Assembly: GCA_020698575.1 (NCBI GenBank)
Contig: CM036247.1
Span: 421,786-485,785 of the forward strand
Source of the DNA: Bostrychus sinensis
Lineage: Eukaryota; Chordata; Actinopteri; Gobiiformes; Eleotridae
Reading direction: 5' to 3'
Length of the DNA stretch: 64,000 nucleotides
A model generated the notes under the pieces. That model had not been told where the DNA came from, searched no databases, and worked only from the letters and a program-made list of their open reading frames with translations. The position numbers and the translations under genes were made by a program. Shown piece by piece: positions 13,391 through 23,155 of this stretch (position 1 is the first letter of the stretch; each line of letters opens with the position of its first letter).

Positions 13391-14090
13391 CCCGTGGTTT
13401 TGCGATATATGGAGCACGGACTCTACTCATGGACCGGGCTGCGGCGGTACCCTCCGGGAAGGCAATGCGTGTCATGGCTGGTCCCGGTGGGCTCTCCGTG
13501 GATCCGGGACTCTCGAGTCCCTAGGGGCCGGGGAGGCAGCGCTCTGTCGCGGCTGGCCCCGGTCCTCTTGGTGACTCCAGCGCGGGGAGCTAATGTTAAG
13601 AGAGCCGTTTTTTTCGCTGGATTTCACGGTTTGAGTGGCCGCTGGCGCCGGGGGTCCTCCGGGAAGGCGGTGCGAGTCGCCGCTGGTCCCGTGAGATCCT
13701 CCGCGGGTCCGGAGCGCCCTGGCCCCGGGAGGGACCGGAGAGGCAGCGCTCTGTTGCGGCTGGCTCCGGTCCTCATGATGTCTCGGTTGCGGAGCATGGC
13801 ACGGGGCCGGGAGCTCCTCACCGGGCGCTGAGCCGCTGCTGACCTCGGGAACCGTTTTATTCGCAGGATCTAACGACCTGGGTGGCCGCTTGCGCCGAGA
13901 GTCCTCTGGGAAGGCGGTGCGAGTCGCCGCTGGTCCCGAGGACTTCTCCGCGGGTCCGGAGCGCCCTGGCCCCGGGAGGGACCGGAGAGGCAGCGCTCTG
14001 TCGCGGCTGGCTCCGGTCCTCATAGTGTCTCGGTTGCGGAGCGTGACGCGGGGCCGGGGACTCCTCCCCAGGCGCTGAGCCGCTGGAGGT
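13391..14090. repeat. CpG-rich tandem monomers, about three copies of roughly 200-250 bp
   Basis: Three diverged copies share GGGAAGGC..TGCG, GGCAGCGCTCTG and GGCTGG.CCCGGTCCTC. The second and third start near 13615 and 13862. GC and CpG content are far above the AT-rich flanks. Overlapping open frames on both strands are explained by the composition. The arrangement resembles promoter monomers upstream of some non-LTR elements, but no element body was recognised. Confidence 0.75.
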
Positions 14091-15055
14091 GGATTATTGT
14101 TTGGACTCCTTGGGTCCAGACTGGGATACCTAGCGGTGTTAACGAAGGGTCTGGACCCCGGGTTGGTCCACAGAAAAGTAGGTACTCTTTTCATTTTTTT
14201 CTCTACATATTTTGCCTCTCTCCACAACCTTTTCTTTCTTGCGGACCTTGCTTCGGTCCCGTGGGGACTTGGAGCGCATTACGTGTCTTCAGTAACCATC
14301 GTTACGCATCTTATTTCATTTCTGAGCCATAAGTTGTGAGACTTGGATTGTATCCGAGTTCTCAACCCGACCTATCTTTCTCATTCTGTTAGGGGACTAA
14401 TACTTATTTTGCCTGTATACTTGCAGGACTGCAAGTACTTTAAAATCAACATTTTAAAACTGTTTCTGACCCTCGTAATTTATTAATCCTGGTCAAAATA
14501 ATATTTCGGTATTTAACACTGGACTATGTAAATGTGACACCTTCAATTGGTTGGATTGATTATGTATTTCACTCTTTAAAGGCTGAATGCCATAAAATTG
14601 AGTTATTTTATTTGCCTTTATTTAGGAGCTTCAATTCCCAATACGGATTTTCACCAAAACAGACTTTGACTCCATTCGGATTAAAATCCTTCAATAAATA
14701 CTGAAAAACAACCCCGAATTAATACTTGAGCACTATAAAAACACCCGGGCTAGATTAGTTTACTTACTTTAAATTAGTGGACACACCCCAGGAATTGATC
14801 AGCCTGGGGGGGCCTCCCCTGAATGAGAGTGTCTAGTGATAAATGGCCGAAACACTCGAGGATTTCAGGGTACACTACTGATGATGTGTCCTTCATAAAC
14901 TTAAAAATAGGTCTTATCTGAAATAATAACACTAAATAGGAAAATAATAATAGACTGCGTTCTTCCTTAAATCCGGATACACAAGACACAGGACAACTAC
15001 CTTTAATGATTTCTTCATTTGTAACCTATGGACTTAATACAACATTTGACATTAT
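14091..15055. other. AT-rich unique sequence, no gene recognised
   Basis: About 960 bp between the GC-rich monomers and copy B of the duplicated block. The longest frames are under 90 codons and unlike any family I know. Confidence 0.5.
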
Positions 15056-15317
15056 ATTTATCTTTTATACATTCTTTGGGTTGGAGACCTTGTCATGTTT
15101 CTGAGGGATGGCCTTTATCCCATGGGCATGGCCAGTCAGATGTTTACTTATTTCTCTCCTTTCTTTTTCACACTGTATTGTACTACACATTCCATGCCAA
15201 GGACAGGAGACAGGGGAGGATGTGCGACGTGCGTGTGCCAGTGCTTACCCTTTGTTTCTCCATTCAACTACCTGCTCACACTGAGCGGGTGGGGAGATTC
15301 ATCGAGATATATACAAA
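15056..15317. repeat. 262-bp duplicated block, copy B
   Basis: Direct-orientation partner of 10803-11064 with no indels over its length. Its right end passes straight into CCCTAA-type repeats, whereas copy A has telomeric DNA on its left. Confidence 0.93.
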
Positions 15318-15660
15318 TATCCTAACCCTAACCCTAGCCCTAACCCTAACCCCCTAACCCTAGTATTGAATTTGATAACCCTAATCTTGACCATAATCCT
15401 AACCCTAACCAGTTTAAATTGAAGCCCTAACCCTAACCGTCACTAACCCTAATACTAAATTTAAACCCCTACCCTAACCGTCACTAACCCTAGTATTGAA
15501 TTTTATAACCATAATCTTGACCATAACCCTAACCATAACCAGTTTAAATTAAAGCCCTAACCCTAACCGTCATTAACCCTATTATTATATTTCATATTTA
15601 ATGCCTAAATAGATAACCCTAATCTTGATTACTATATTAACCCTAACCATTTTAAACTAC
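15318..15660. repeat. Degenerate telomeric repeats in higher-order copies
   Basis: CCCTAA motifs are interleaved with TATTGAATTT, ATCTTGACCATAA and CAGTTTAAATT, recurring about three times with increasing decay. This looks like an old interstitial telomeric sequence amplified as a longer unit. Confidence 0.85.
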
Positions 15661-16225
15661 ACTCAAATAATTAAAAACTCCCTTAATTCATAGTTTGGCA
15701 TGTTTAAAATAATTAAATAATTAATTAATTAAAAAAATTAATTAATATAAAATTAAGTACTTAATTCATAACTTGGCTGATTAAAAATGTTTAAAAATCT
15801 ATAAAAACGCTAAGAATAATTAATTCATAGTTGGGCTTTATTAAAAATCTACTTAAAAATCTTTAAATTAAAATTAACCCTAAGACCATTGTTCCCCAAT
15901 TAATTAATTACATTCATAATCACAATTGGTGTGGTAGAGGAGCTAATCTTAATTAAAAAAGCTTTTGGAGTCAAATTTGCTCTGTTTTCACTACATCTAA
16001 TGCGTTCGGCACTTATCGGGTTAACTCCACTGACTTGCAGTCCAGCTAGTGTTTTTCCACTGCTCCTCTCCTGACTACAGACTCCCCCCTCCTCAACCAA
16101 TGGGAGCATGCTCAGAGGGAGAAAGGAGGAGCTGAGGAGAATCTGCCTGCTGCTTTGCTCTCCTCCTTTTCATACCTGTTCTAACACAGACTCGGCACAC
16201 TGACAGCCCTCAGGCCGCTTTATTT
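15661..16225. other. AT-rich low-complexity, then unique sequence at the likely edge of a mobile element
   Basis: TTAATTAA-type low complexity runs to about 15905. From there ordinary sequence leads into the hairpin at 16226. No gene is visible. The true left border of the candidate element probably lies in here, but no terminal repeat was found. Confidence 0.4.
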
Positions 16226-16281
16226 TAGCGTGCAAACTTGATAAAGACCGATCAACGTCGAAACATCGTTTCTGCACGCTA
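16226..16281 (+). ncRNA. Hammerhead-ribozyme-like hairpin, probably degenerate
   Basis: A perfect 9-bp inverted repeat (TAGCGTGCA / TGCACGCTA) encloses, in order, CTTGATAAAG, a GAC/GTC stem, and CGAAAC-ATC-GTTTC, which would be a very short stem III. This is the order of a type I hammerhead like those known from Penelope-like elements. The first core segment departs from CTGATGA by an inserted T and a G-to-A change, so activity is doubtful. It lies on the same strand as the Penelope-type reverse transcriptase at 21.7-23.2 kb. Confidence 0.5.
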
Positions 16282-16289
16282 TTTTCTAT

Positions 16290-16880
16290 TCTGATTTTTT
16301 TTTTTTTAATTAATTAAGACATTTTATTTTGGTTTTATTTCTTTTATTTCTTTTATTTTAAACACATTTTATTTGCACCACACACACACAAAACAACCTG
16401 CCCACAATGTGGGCTTACATTCAGGGTGTTGGGACAGTGGCATGGGACCGTGGGGACGGCCGTCCCCCTGTCCACGACCCGGCTGGGTCACATGTCAGGT
16501 GGCCGACTGGCTCCAGGTCGGACCGTGCACAGCCAGGACCTGGTCTCCGGGTCCAGGCATTACTTCCTTCTCCTAACCCTATTTCTTTTAATTTGAACAC
16601 ATTTATTTGAACCATACACAAAATTTCTTTTATTTTGAACACATTTATTTGAACCCTACACAAAATTTCTTTTATTTTGAACACATTTATTTGAACCATA
16701 CACAACATTTCTTTTATTTTCAACACATTTATTTGAACCATACACACACAAAATTTATTTTATTTTGAACACATTTATTTGAACCATACACAAAATTTAT
16801 TTTATTTTGAACACATTTATTTGAACCATACACACACAAAACAAGCTGCCCACGATGTGGGCTTACAATCTGGGTGTTTT
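16290..16880. repeat. Short tandem repeats around a GC-rich insert
   Basis: Units of about 40-55 bp sharing TTTTGAACACATTTATTTGAACC recur from about 16580 to 16830. A longer block beginning ACACACAAAACAA and containing ATGTGGGCTTACA occurs at about 16384 and 16832. A GC-rich insert at 16440-16580 contains a perfect 16-bp palindrome, GGGGACGGCCGTCCCC, at 16452-16467. No gene is supported. Confidence 0.8.
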
Positions 16881-17010
16881 ACTTTTGGCAAACAGAACAA
16901 AAAATGTTTACGTTTTTTCACAAATAATGAACTACAAATTATGAACAAGCTTCTGCTAACTCTACCCTATATATCAAAAGAGAACATATGTAAACTACAC
17001 TGCTAATGTT

Positions 17011-19779
17011 TTAACTTTCTTGAATGAGCCTTATGCGCTTCCTTAGAAACGCTGCAAACCCTCTGGAGGGTATTTGTCTCTGCCTACAATCGTTCAAATA
17101 ACGCTGAAAGGCCTCCTTCGCTGTCATGTTTGTAGATAGATCAATTAGGCTCGTCTCCAATGGGTCCAACCTAGTTGTTGTGGTATGTGGGGCCCTAAGA
17201 CTGTTGGCGATCATTCCAACTCCAGAACCTTCAGTTTGTTCCTTACTTAGAGCTGGGAGGAGATTATCTTGAACAGACTCTGAAGGACCTTCAGTATCAT
17301 CCTGTTTTTCTTCATGCTTTCTCTTTGTTCCAACTTTTTGAACATGTTGGCCCATTGCATATGGAATAGATTCATGAAGTTTCCACAACAACAGTCCCCT
17401 GATGTGGCGTAGGGAATGATTGGACAGTATTTGCAGCTCATTCAGTCTTTTCTGGCTCAAAGTAAGCTCATGCTGGAGTTTGGCTATTTCCTCATAGGAA
17501 ACGTAATCACCATTTTGAAGCATTGCCACACAAGAAACAAAGGTTAATACCTTGAGCAAATCTTCCTTTTGTAGATCTTTCGGTAAGCGCTGCAGCACTG
17601 GAGACATCCATGGCATTCCATAAATGTCATACCTTTCAATGTTCCGAAAATAGGACAGGTTGCGCTGCTGGATTTCTTCGCAAACCTGTCTGGTCAGAGA
17701 ACCGCAAGTAGCTTCTAGAGAAGCTTTCTGCTCACCACTCAAAAGTTCAACGAAATCTATCCCATTCCAAACAACTCTTTTGTACTTGTGAAGATCACGG
17801 TATTTGACATCTGGGAAGATTTTCAGGCCCATGGCTAAAAACCCTGCCATTAGACAATCATGAACATCGTGGCCACTTTTGGTTACAAGGATCCTTGCTT
17901 TTCCAAATGTTGCAGGGAAACCGAAACTATCCCTGGTGGCAAGGTTCTTCACCACATCTTCAACTCGTGCAATATTTCTGATGACACCAGTAGATGGGGG
18001 ATTGAGAGTCGTCATGTTCCCCACAGGAATGTCATGAATTCTTTGGTAGAGATCTTTCAAAAATACAAGGATGAGTGCCTCCACCACGACAGCAGGTTCA
18101 GCAAAAACTGTCTCTGTCAGAAGAAACACTCGCTCAATCCTTTGTATTGTTGACTGATCTCTAGTCCAACTTTGCAATGGCGGGGGGACCACCCCTGCAC
18201 TGGCACGATTATAAGGTGCCACCCCTATAAATCCACGCCATGCAGTAAGACTCTGCTCATTGCATGTGTCCACACCCAGGGACACACACAGGGGGCCATC
18301 TGCCGGATTTAGAGGTCTCCCATACACCAGCATTTCAAGTAAAAGTTCGAATTGAAACGACCGCCACCCTGCAGCGTACCCTCCCCTACAAACCATCGCA
18401 CTGTACACCTCTTTAGGCTCTCTGACAAAAGAGCTGGCAATGGTTTGGAGGATTTCGCGAAGACTGAGGTCTGGGTGGTTATCACTTAGCATAAATGGCA
18501 GAACCAGAGGATAATGGGCAATGAGATTTGCCATCTGGTCCTTTGACACACATTCCGCGGCTTTGAATTGAGAAGGGATGCCACCAGCTTGACTAAAAGC
18601 TACAACCCCCTCAACTCGGCACCCAATTTGACTTTTGAATTTGAGCGCAAGGTCCTCCATTGTTGTAATGTAATTATGTGCCCTTGTTTTCATTGACTTC
18701 TCCATGGCATGATGCATGAGACCACTTGTCACAATGCACCCACTTACTGGATGACTGTGATGCGTGAGAGCTCTCAAATGAGGGGTTTCAGCATAAGACT
18801 GTAAGAAAGTGAGGTCACCTGATGGAAAAAGTCGGCGGAGAGCTGGACTGACAGTGAGAGGAGATCCATTGAGTTGTGACTGCCAGTTAACAGCTTCATA
18901 GATTCCCACACTGCTAAATGATCTTTCCTCATTTCCAACTAACTGCTGCAAACCAGCCCGTGCCCAAAAAACATCCATTGTCCCATCACGTGGCCTGACC
19001 CGCATGCCAACGTGAAGAGACACATGTTTGACGCACTGCATGTCGACAAGCTGAGACAAGTCTAGTGCCTGCACAGACCTTTGCCCCAGCTTAGAAAGGG
19101 TCAACATGACATAGAACTCCTCTGTATTAGCTTTTGCATCAATGGCCTTATCAATGATGTCAAAAAAAAATTCCTGATCTTTAGGATGAAGACTGACGTA
19201 CGAAAGGTCAGTCAATTTTGTTTTCCTTGGTGTCTCCCTGGCTAAATCCTCAGGGGACAGAGAGGTCAGCAGCCGCTTCACCTCAGACACAACTTCACGA
19301 AATGTTCCTAAGGCCAAGGCTTCACAGTAATTGGCGTTGGACAGCTGTGGGTTAGGGGTTCTTGTGACCCTAGGTATTAGAGTCATCATTAGGTGCCACC
19401 CCTGCTCCAAGCCAACCTCCACCCCTCTAATGGACTTTAAGGCTGGGAGCATGGCGTTTGGGATCCTACTGAGACCGAAATGCTTTTTCAAGTAGTCATA
19501 CTGGGGTCTTATGTGAGTAGGAAGGAAATCAGGAAGTTTTACAAAACTAAAAGGGAGCTTCACTGCTGCCATCTTTCTCACTTCCACCACTGCCCCGTCA
19601 ATATCTGGTGTCCGCCTGTAGAACCAGTCCATTGGTTCTAAAGTGATCGAATGGAAAGGCATGATTTTGTCAACAGACAAAAAATCAGACAAATTGCCTG
19701 CCTCCACCCACATGTCTGCTAATGCACAAAAGTTCCCCTCTGCCACATCAACTATATCAAAAGAATGGACTGGCTCCAT
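17011..19779 (-). CDS. 922-residue protein of unknown family, single exon, probably element-encoded
   Basis: An uninterrupted 2.77-kb frame starts at ATG 19779-19777, about 180 bp downstream of a TATA box on the same strand. I recognise no enzyme family: there is no signal peptide, no obvious membrane span, no reverse-transcriptase motif and no clear DDE-type signature. What can be seen is a largely globular protein with a predicted helical, possibly coiled segment near residues 755-785, a KRKHEEK cluster near residue 818 that could be a nuclear signal, an acidic low-complexity linker, and a basic C-terminus rich in Arg and Lys. Codon usage and complexity are those of a real protein, unlike the surrounding repeats. 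It lies head-to-head with the spliced gene at 20.44 kb and between a hammerhead-like hairpin and a Penelope-type RT, so I infer that it belongs to a mobile element. A host orphan gene or virus-derived gene is the alternative. Confidence 0.85.
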   Translation of the reverse strand: MEPVHSFDIVDVAEGNFCALADMWVEAGNLSDFLSVDKIMPFHSITLEPMDWFYRRTPDIDGAVVEVRKMAAVKLPFSFVKLPDFLPTHIRPQYDYLKKHFGLSRIPNAMLPALKSIRGVEVGLEQGWHLMMTLIPRVTRTPNPQLSNANYCEALALGTFREVVSEVKRLLTSLSPEDLARETPRKTKLTDLSYVSLHPKDQEFFFDIIDKAIDAKANTEEFYVMLTLSKLGQRSVQALDLSQLVDMQCVKHVSLHVGMRVRPRDGTMDVFWARAGLQQLVGNEERSFSSVGIYEAVNWQSQLNGSPLTVSPALRRLFPSGDLTFLQSYAETPHLRALTHHSHPVSGCIVTSGLMHHAMEKSMKTRAHNYITTMEDLALKFKSQIGCRVEGVVAFSQAGGIPSQFKAAECVSKDQMANLIAHYPLVLPFMLSDNHPDLSLREILQTIASSFVREPKEVYSAMVCRGGYAAGWRSFQFELLLEMLVYGRPLNPADGPLCVSLGVDTCNEQSLTAWRGFIGVAPYNRASAGVVPPPLQSWTRDQSTIQRIERVFLLTETVFAEPAVVVEALILVFLKDLYQRIHDIPVGNMTTLNPPSTGVIRNIARVEDVVKNLATRDSFGFPATFGKARILVTKSGHDVHDCLMAGFLAMGLKIFPDVKYRDLHKYKRVVWNGIDFVELLSGEQKASLEATCGSLTRQVCEEIQQRNLSYFRNIERYDIYGMPWMSPVLQRLPKDLQKEDLLKVLTFVSCVAMLQNGDYVSYEEIAKLQHELTLSQKRLNELQILSNHSLRHIRGLLLWKLHESIPYAMGQHVQKVGTKRKHEEKQDDTEGPSESVQDNLLPALSKEQTEGSGVGMIANSLRAPHTTTTRLDPLETSLIDLSTNMTAKEAFQRYLNDCRQRQIPSRGFAAFLRKRIRLIQES

Positions 19780-20436
19780 TGTTAATTGAAAATAGCAGAT
19801 AGACTTGTAGACTCAAGAGTGGTTCAAATGAAATAAGCCTTGAACCACAAAACACTGTGTACCTTTTTTTTCTAAAGGTTTTTGTTCCTAACACAACTGG
19901 ATCGACTTGTGTCTCTCTGTGAAACTGTTGAAATGTGGCTTTGAAATGAATAGAACAGCCTTATATAGTGTCAAACTATTTGCGTCTTTTTTTTTCTCGC
20001 TTTTTTTTCGAAAATTTTTTTTAAAACTTTAAACTATGATAACTCTGGAACCGTAAGTCCTACAGAGACAAATAACATATCTACATTTTCAGGAGACTGT
20101 AATACACACAGTGAGACAGATTGCAGGTAAGTATAAGCACACCCTAAGACACAAACCCTAACATAAGCATTTCTAGTACAAAAAAACTTATAAGTATAAC
20201 CTAAAGTGAGATATGTCTGTAAAGACTGTCACTGGTCCAGGGTAATTGCATTGCAACAAAAGGTAAAAAAGCAGTTATCACACTCTGACACATTACAGGT
20301 AAGTACAAACACAACCAAACACACAAACACACACACACATTTCAGCTACACGCAAAAATACCACAAAGTGAGTTTCATGTTTATTTAAATTGTCATTGTT
20401 GTTAATGATTTGTTTTATTGTTTCAATGTTTTATAG
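19780..20436. promoter_or_regulatory. Divergent intergenic region with TATA box and 5' splice donors
   Basis: On the minus strand CTATATAAGG (rc of about 19959-19968) lies about 180 bp upstream of the 922-codon frame. On the plus strand two diverged repeats each end in a consensus donor, CAG|GTAAGT at 20127 and CAG|GTAAGT at 20299. A good acceptor (TTTTATAG, 20429-20436) precedes the ATG at 20440. Untranslated first exons joined to 20437 would explain this. The two genes thus appear to share one bidirectional control region. Confidence 0.6.
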
Positions 20437-20439
20437 GAC

Positions 20440-21723
20440 ATGGCGGAACAGGGGAACCAGCCTGAACCTGAGCAGCATGCAGAGGTATCATCCTCAAGCC
20501 TGCCTGACAGTGATCAGGAACCAGATGTTGACAGTGACGAGGAGAGTGATGGTAAGAATGTAATATTAAGTTGTATTATACTTTCTTTATGTTGGCTAGT
20601 ATCAAAAACAGTTACTCTAATAGGGCTTCATTAACTTTATATTTATTATTGTTCTTTATTTTTATCTATTTAACCATTTTATGGCTTCTTTTTGTTTTGA
20701 CAACTTTCAAAATCTTTTTCATTAAAGCCTCAAGACTCAATCCCCAACAAGAAGAGGTGGAGACAGAGGAGGAGGATGGCCAAGAGGGTCCAGATGATGC
20801 CAGGGTATGCATATCATAAAAATAACATTTAATTTGGATCTCAACTATATATTTGTAGCTTCAAATTGAATAATTATAACTATATTACAGCCGCCTCCAA
20901 TTCAGGACCCCACTATAAGCGGGGGCAGTGTACTGAGACTTCATTGTCTCTTGTTGTTCTTGATGCACAGCCTGCACTGGAACAGAGACAAACACATAGA
21001 AGACCTCGTACTACTGCTCCTAATGTCTTGCCAGAAGCCAGGTTTGATGACAATGTACGTCAGGAACCACAGCCAGGAGAGCTGGCTCCTCAGGCCTCTA
21101 CTCCCGGCCAGGACAGTTCTGAACCTCTGTTTGACTCCCGCCTGAATAAAGAGGTCTTGTCTGGTTTGTTCTCAGCTGACCAGACTTCTACCTTATCAGT
21201 GGACATGAGTGTGGGCCAATTCCATGTTACTAAACACATGAAAACTCAGAGAAAACTAGTGGATTGGTCACTTCACGTTAACAGCAAAATGTTATTGATT
21301 GGTGATTCAAATTTGGCCAGAATTTGCACATACAACATTCCAAATTTGCAGGTGGAGAGCTTTCCAGGGGCTACTTTTCGACATGCAGCTCACCTTCTGC
21401 AGTTTGCAGTTGTCAACAAGCGCGTGACACATGTTGTTTTGTCTTTTGGCATTAACTGCAGAATGCAAAGAGTCTGTGAGACTTCTGTAAAAGAGCTGCA
21501 GACTGCACTTTGTGCAGCTAAACACCATTTTCCCTATGCCCAACTGTACATTCCAGTGATAAATTTTTCAGATCGGTTGCCTTCTGGACAGCAGGCCGTT
21601 TTGTGGATTCTCAGTGACCACATTACACGTAATATGCCCTATCTGCCCTTGCTGCCAGCCGTGCATTTTGTGACTGAGGATGATGACATACACTGGACCA
21701 AAGCTACGGCGAGGGCCATGTAG
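20440..21723 (+). CDS. Spliced gene for SGNH-hydrolase-like protein, mobile-element associated
   Basis: Three coding exons join in phase: 20440-20551, 20728-20804 and 20971-21723, giving 313 residues. The first about 110 residues are acidic and disordered (DSDQEPDVDSDEESD, EEVETEEEDGQEG). The rest carries the SGNH blocks in order: LLIGDSN (nucleophile Ser), SFPGAT (Gly), LSFGIN (Asn) and DDDIHWT (Asp-x-x-His). Esterase-like domains of this kind occur in several fish retroelements, where they may bind or modify lipids or acetyl groups; activity here is not shown. The frame stops at TAG 21721. If that codon were TGG the frame would continue about 17 residues, so a slight truncation is possible. 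The reverse transcriptase follows 14 bp later in another frame. The retained introns are notable for a retroelement. Confidence 0.75.
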
Positions 21724-21737
21724 AGCCACTGGGCAGA

Positions 21738-23155
21738 ATGTTTAAAATCCCAGGCCCCTTAAGTCCTAGACCACAGAGGCAGGATGATGCGAGACCTTTG
21801 TGGGCTCAAAATTTTTTAGTTTTGAGTAAACACTTCTCTCCTACAGCCTCTCAACTCACTTTACTAAACAAAGGTTTGACGTTTGTCCCTACGTGTGGTT
21901 CCCTCAAACACCAGCATCTCATACTTCAACAGGACATACAACAGTATCATCAAAAAATCCAGCTGGCTTACTACTTTGGAAACAGGCCCAGACGTGTCCC
22001 TAAGACAGAACTATCTATACGATTCCGGCCTCCGTCTTTCTGGTGCCCTCCTTCATCTAAACTGCCACCAGAACTGACGTAACTTACGTAAACAAGACAT
22101 GCTGGCATTCAAACGTTTGTACAGACAACAACGTGAACGTCCTAACATAACGCCTAGTGAGTTTGAGGCTTTAAAGGAATTAAAAAATAACAGAGAGATT
22201 GTGATTAAACCTGCTGACAAAGGCAGTACTTTAGTTATTATGGACAGGACACAGTACACGTATGAGGCTAATAGACAACTCTCAGACCCTACGTATTACG
22301 TACCACTCTGTAAGCCTGTGTTTCCAGACACTATAACAGTAGTACACGGGATTATAGATACGTTACATGAGAAAAGATACATTACGGCAAAACAGAAACT
22401 GTATCTAAAGGGAGCCTTTGAACCACGAGTACGCAGGTTTTATATCCTCCCAAAGATACATAAGGAACAGACCAAGTGGACTGTGCCGGGCCAGATTCCA
22501 CCAGGCCGGCCGAGAGTATCCGATTGTGGAAGCGATACGTATCATACAGCTGAATACATCGAATTCTATTTGCAAATTCTATTTGACTCCTCTTTCAATT
22601 AGGCATCCCTCATACGTAAAAGATATGTCACATTTTTTCAGTTCTGTCAAATCCCTCACAGTTCCAGAGACAACCCTCTTCTTCACCATTGATATTGATT
22701 CATTGTAAACTAATATCCCCATCCCTGCTGGACTGCAGGCAGTCTGTAATGTGTTTGCCAAGTATCCTGATCCCAACAGACCGGACGCTGAGTTGTTACA
22801 GTTGTTAGAAATAAATTTGACACAGAATGATTTTATTTTTGATGGGAAGTACTATCTCCAAGTGAAAGGGACGGCTATGGGGAAACGGTTTGCGCCTGCA
22901 TATGCAAACATATTTATGGCAGAGTGGGAGGCCAATGTTTTGAATGTTTGCCCAAAGAAACCGTTACACTACCTCAGATATTTGGATGATATTTTCGGTA
23001 TTTGGGTACATTCGAAGGAGGAATTTGAGATTTTTTTGCATACTCTAGACACATTTGACCCTTCAATCCGGATAAAACATACATTCAGTGATACGTCAAT
23101 AGACTTCTTAGACACAACAGTCTATAAGGGCCCAGATTTCTTTCAGACTATCTGA
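21738..23155 (+). pseudogene. Penelope-like reverse transcriptase, frameshifted and 3'-truncated
   Basis: RT-type coding sequence is split over three frames: 21738-22082, 22099-22602, and about 22590-23155. The last part has a TAA at 22706-22708 where the family has a Tyr codon (DIDSL-stop-TNIP). Recognisable motifs in order are KPADKGS, FYILPKIHK, GRPRVSDCGS, the DIDSL/TNIP region, GTAMGKRFAPAYANIFMAEWE (split around the family's Gly-Thr), the catalytic YLDD at about 22981, and LDTTVYKG. These are typical of Penelope-like elements. The frame ends just after LDTTVYKG, so the thumb and any GIY-YIG endonuclease are missing. A shift near 22085, another near 22600 and the stop make it non-functional as it stands. 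Confidence 0.85.

Noticed and set aside
13394..14227. Arg/Pro/Gly-rich frames of 145 and 251 codons
   Set aside because: Both strands are open because of GC-rich tandem monomers; no domain is visible.
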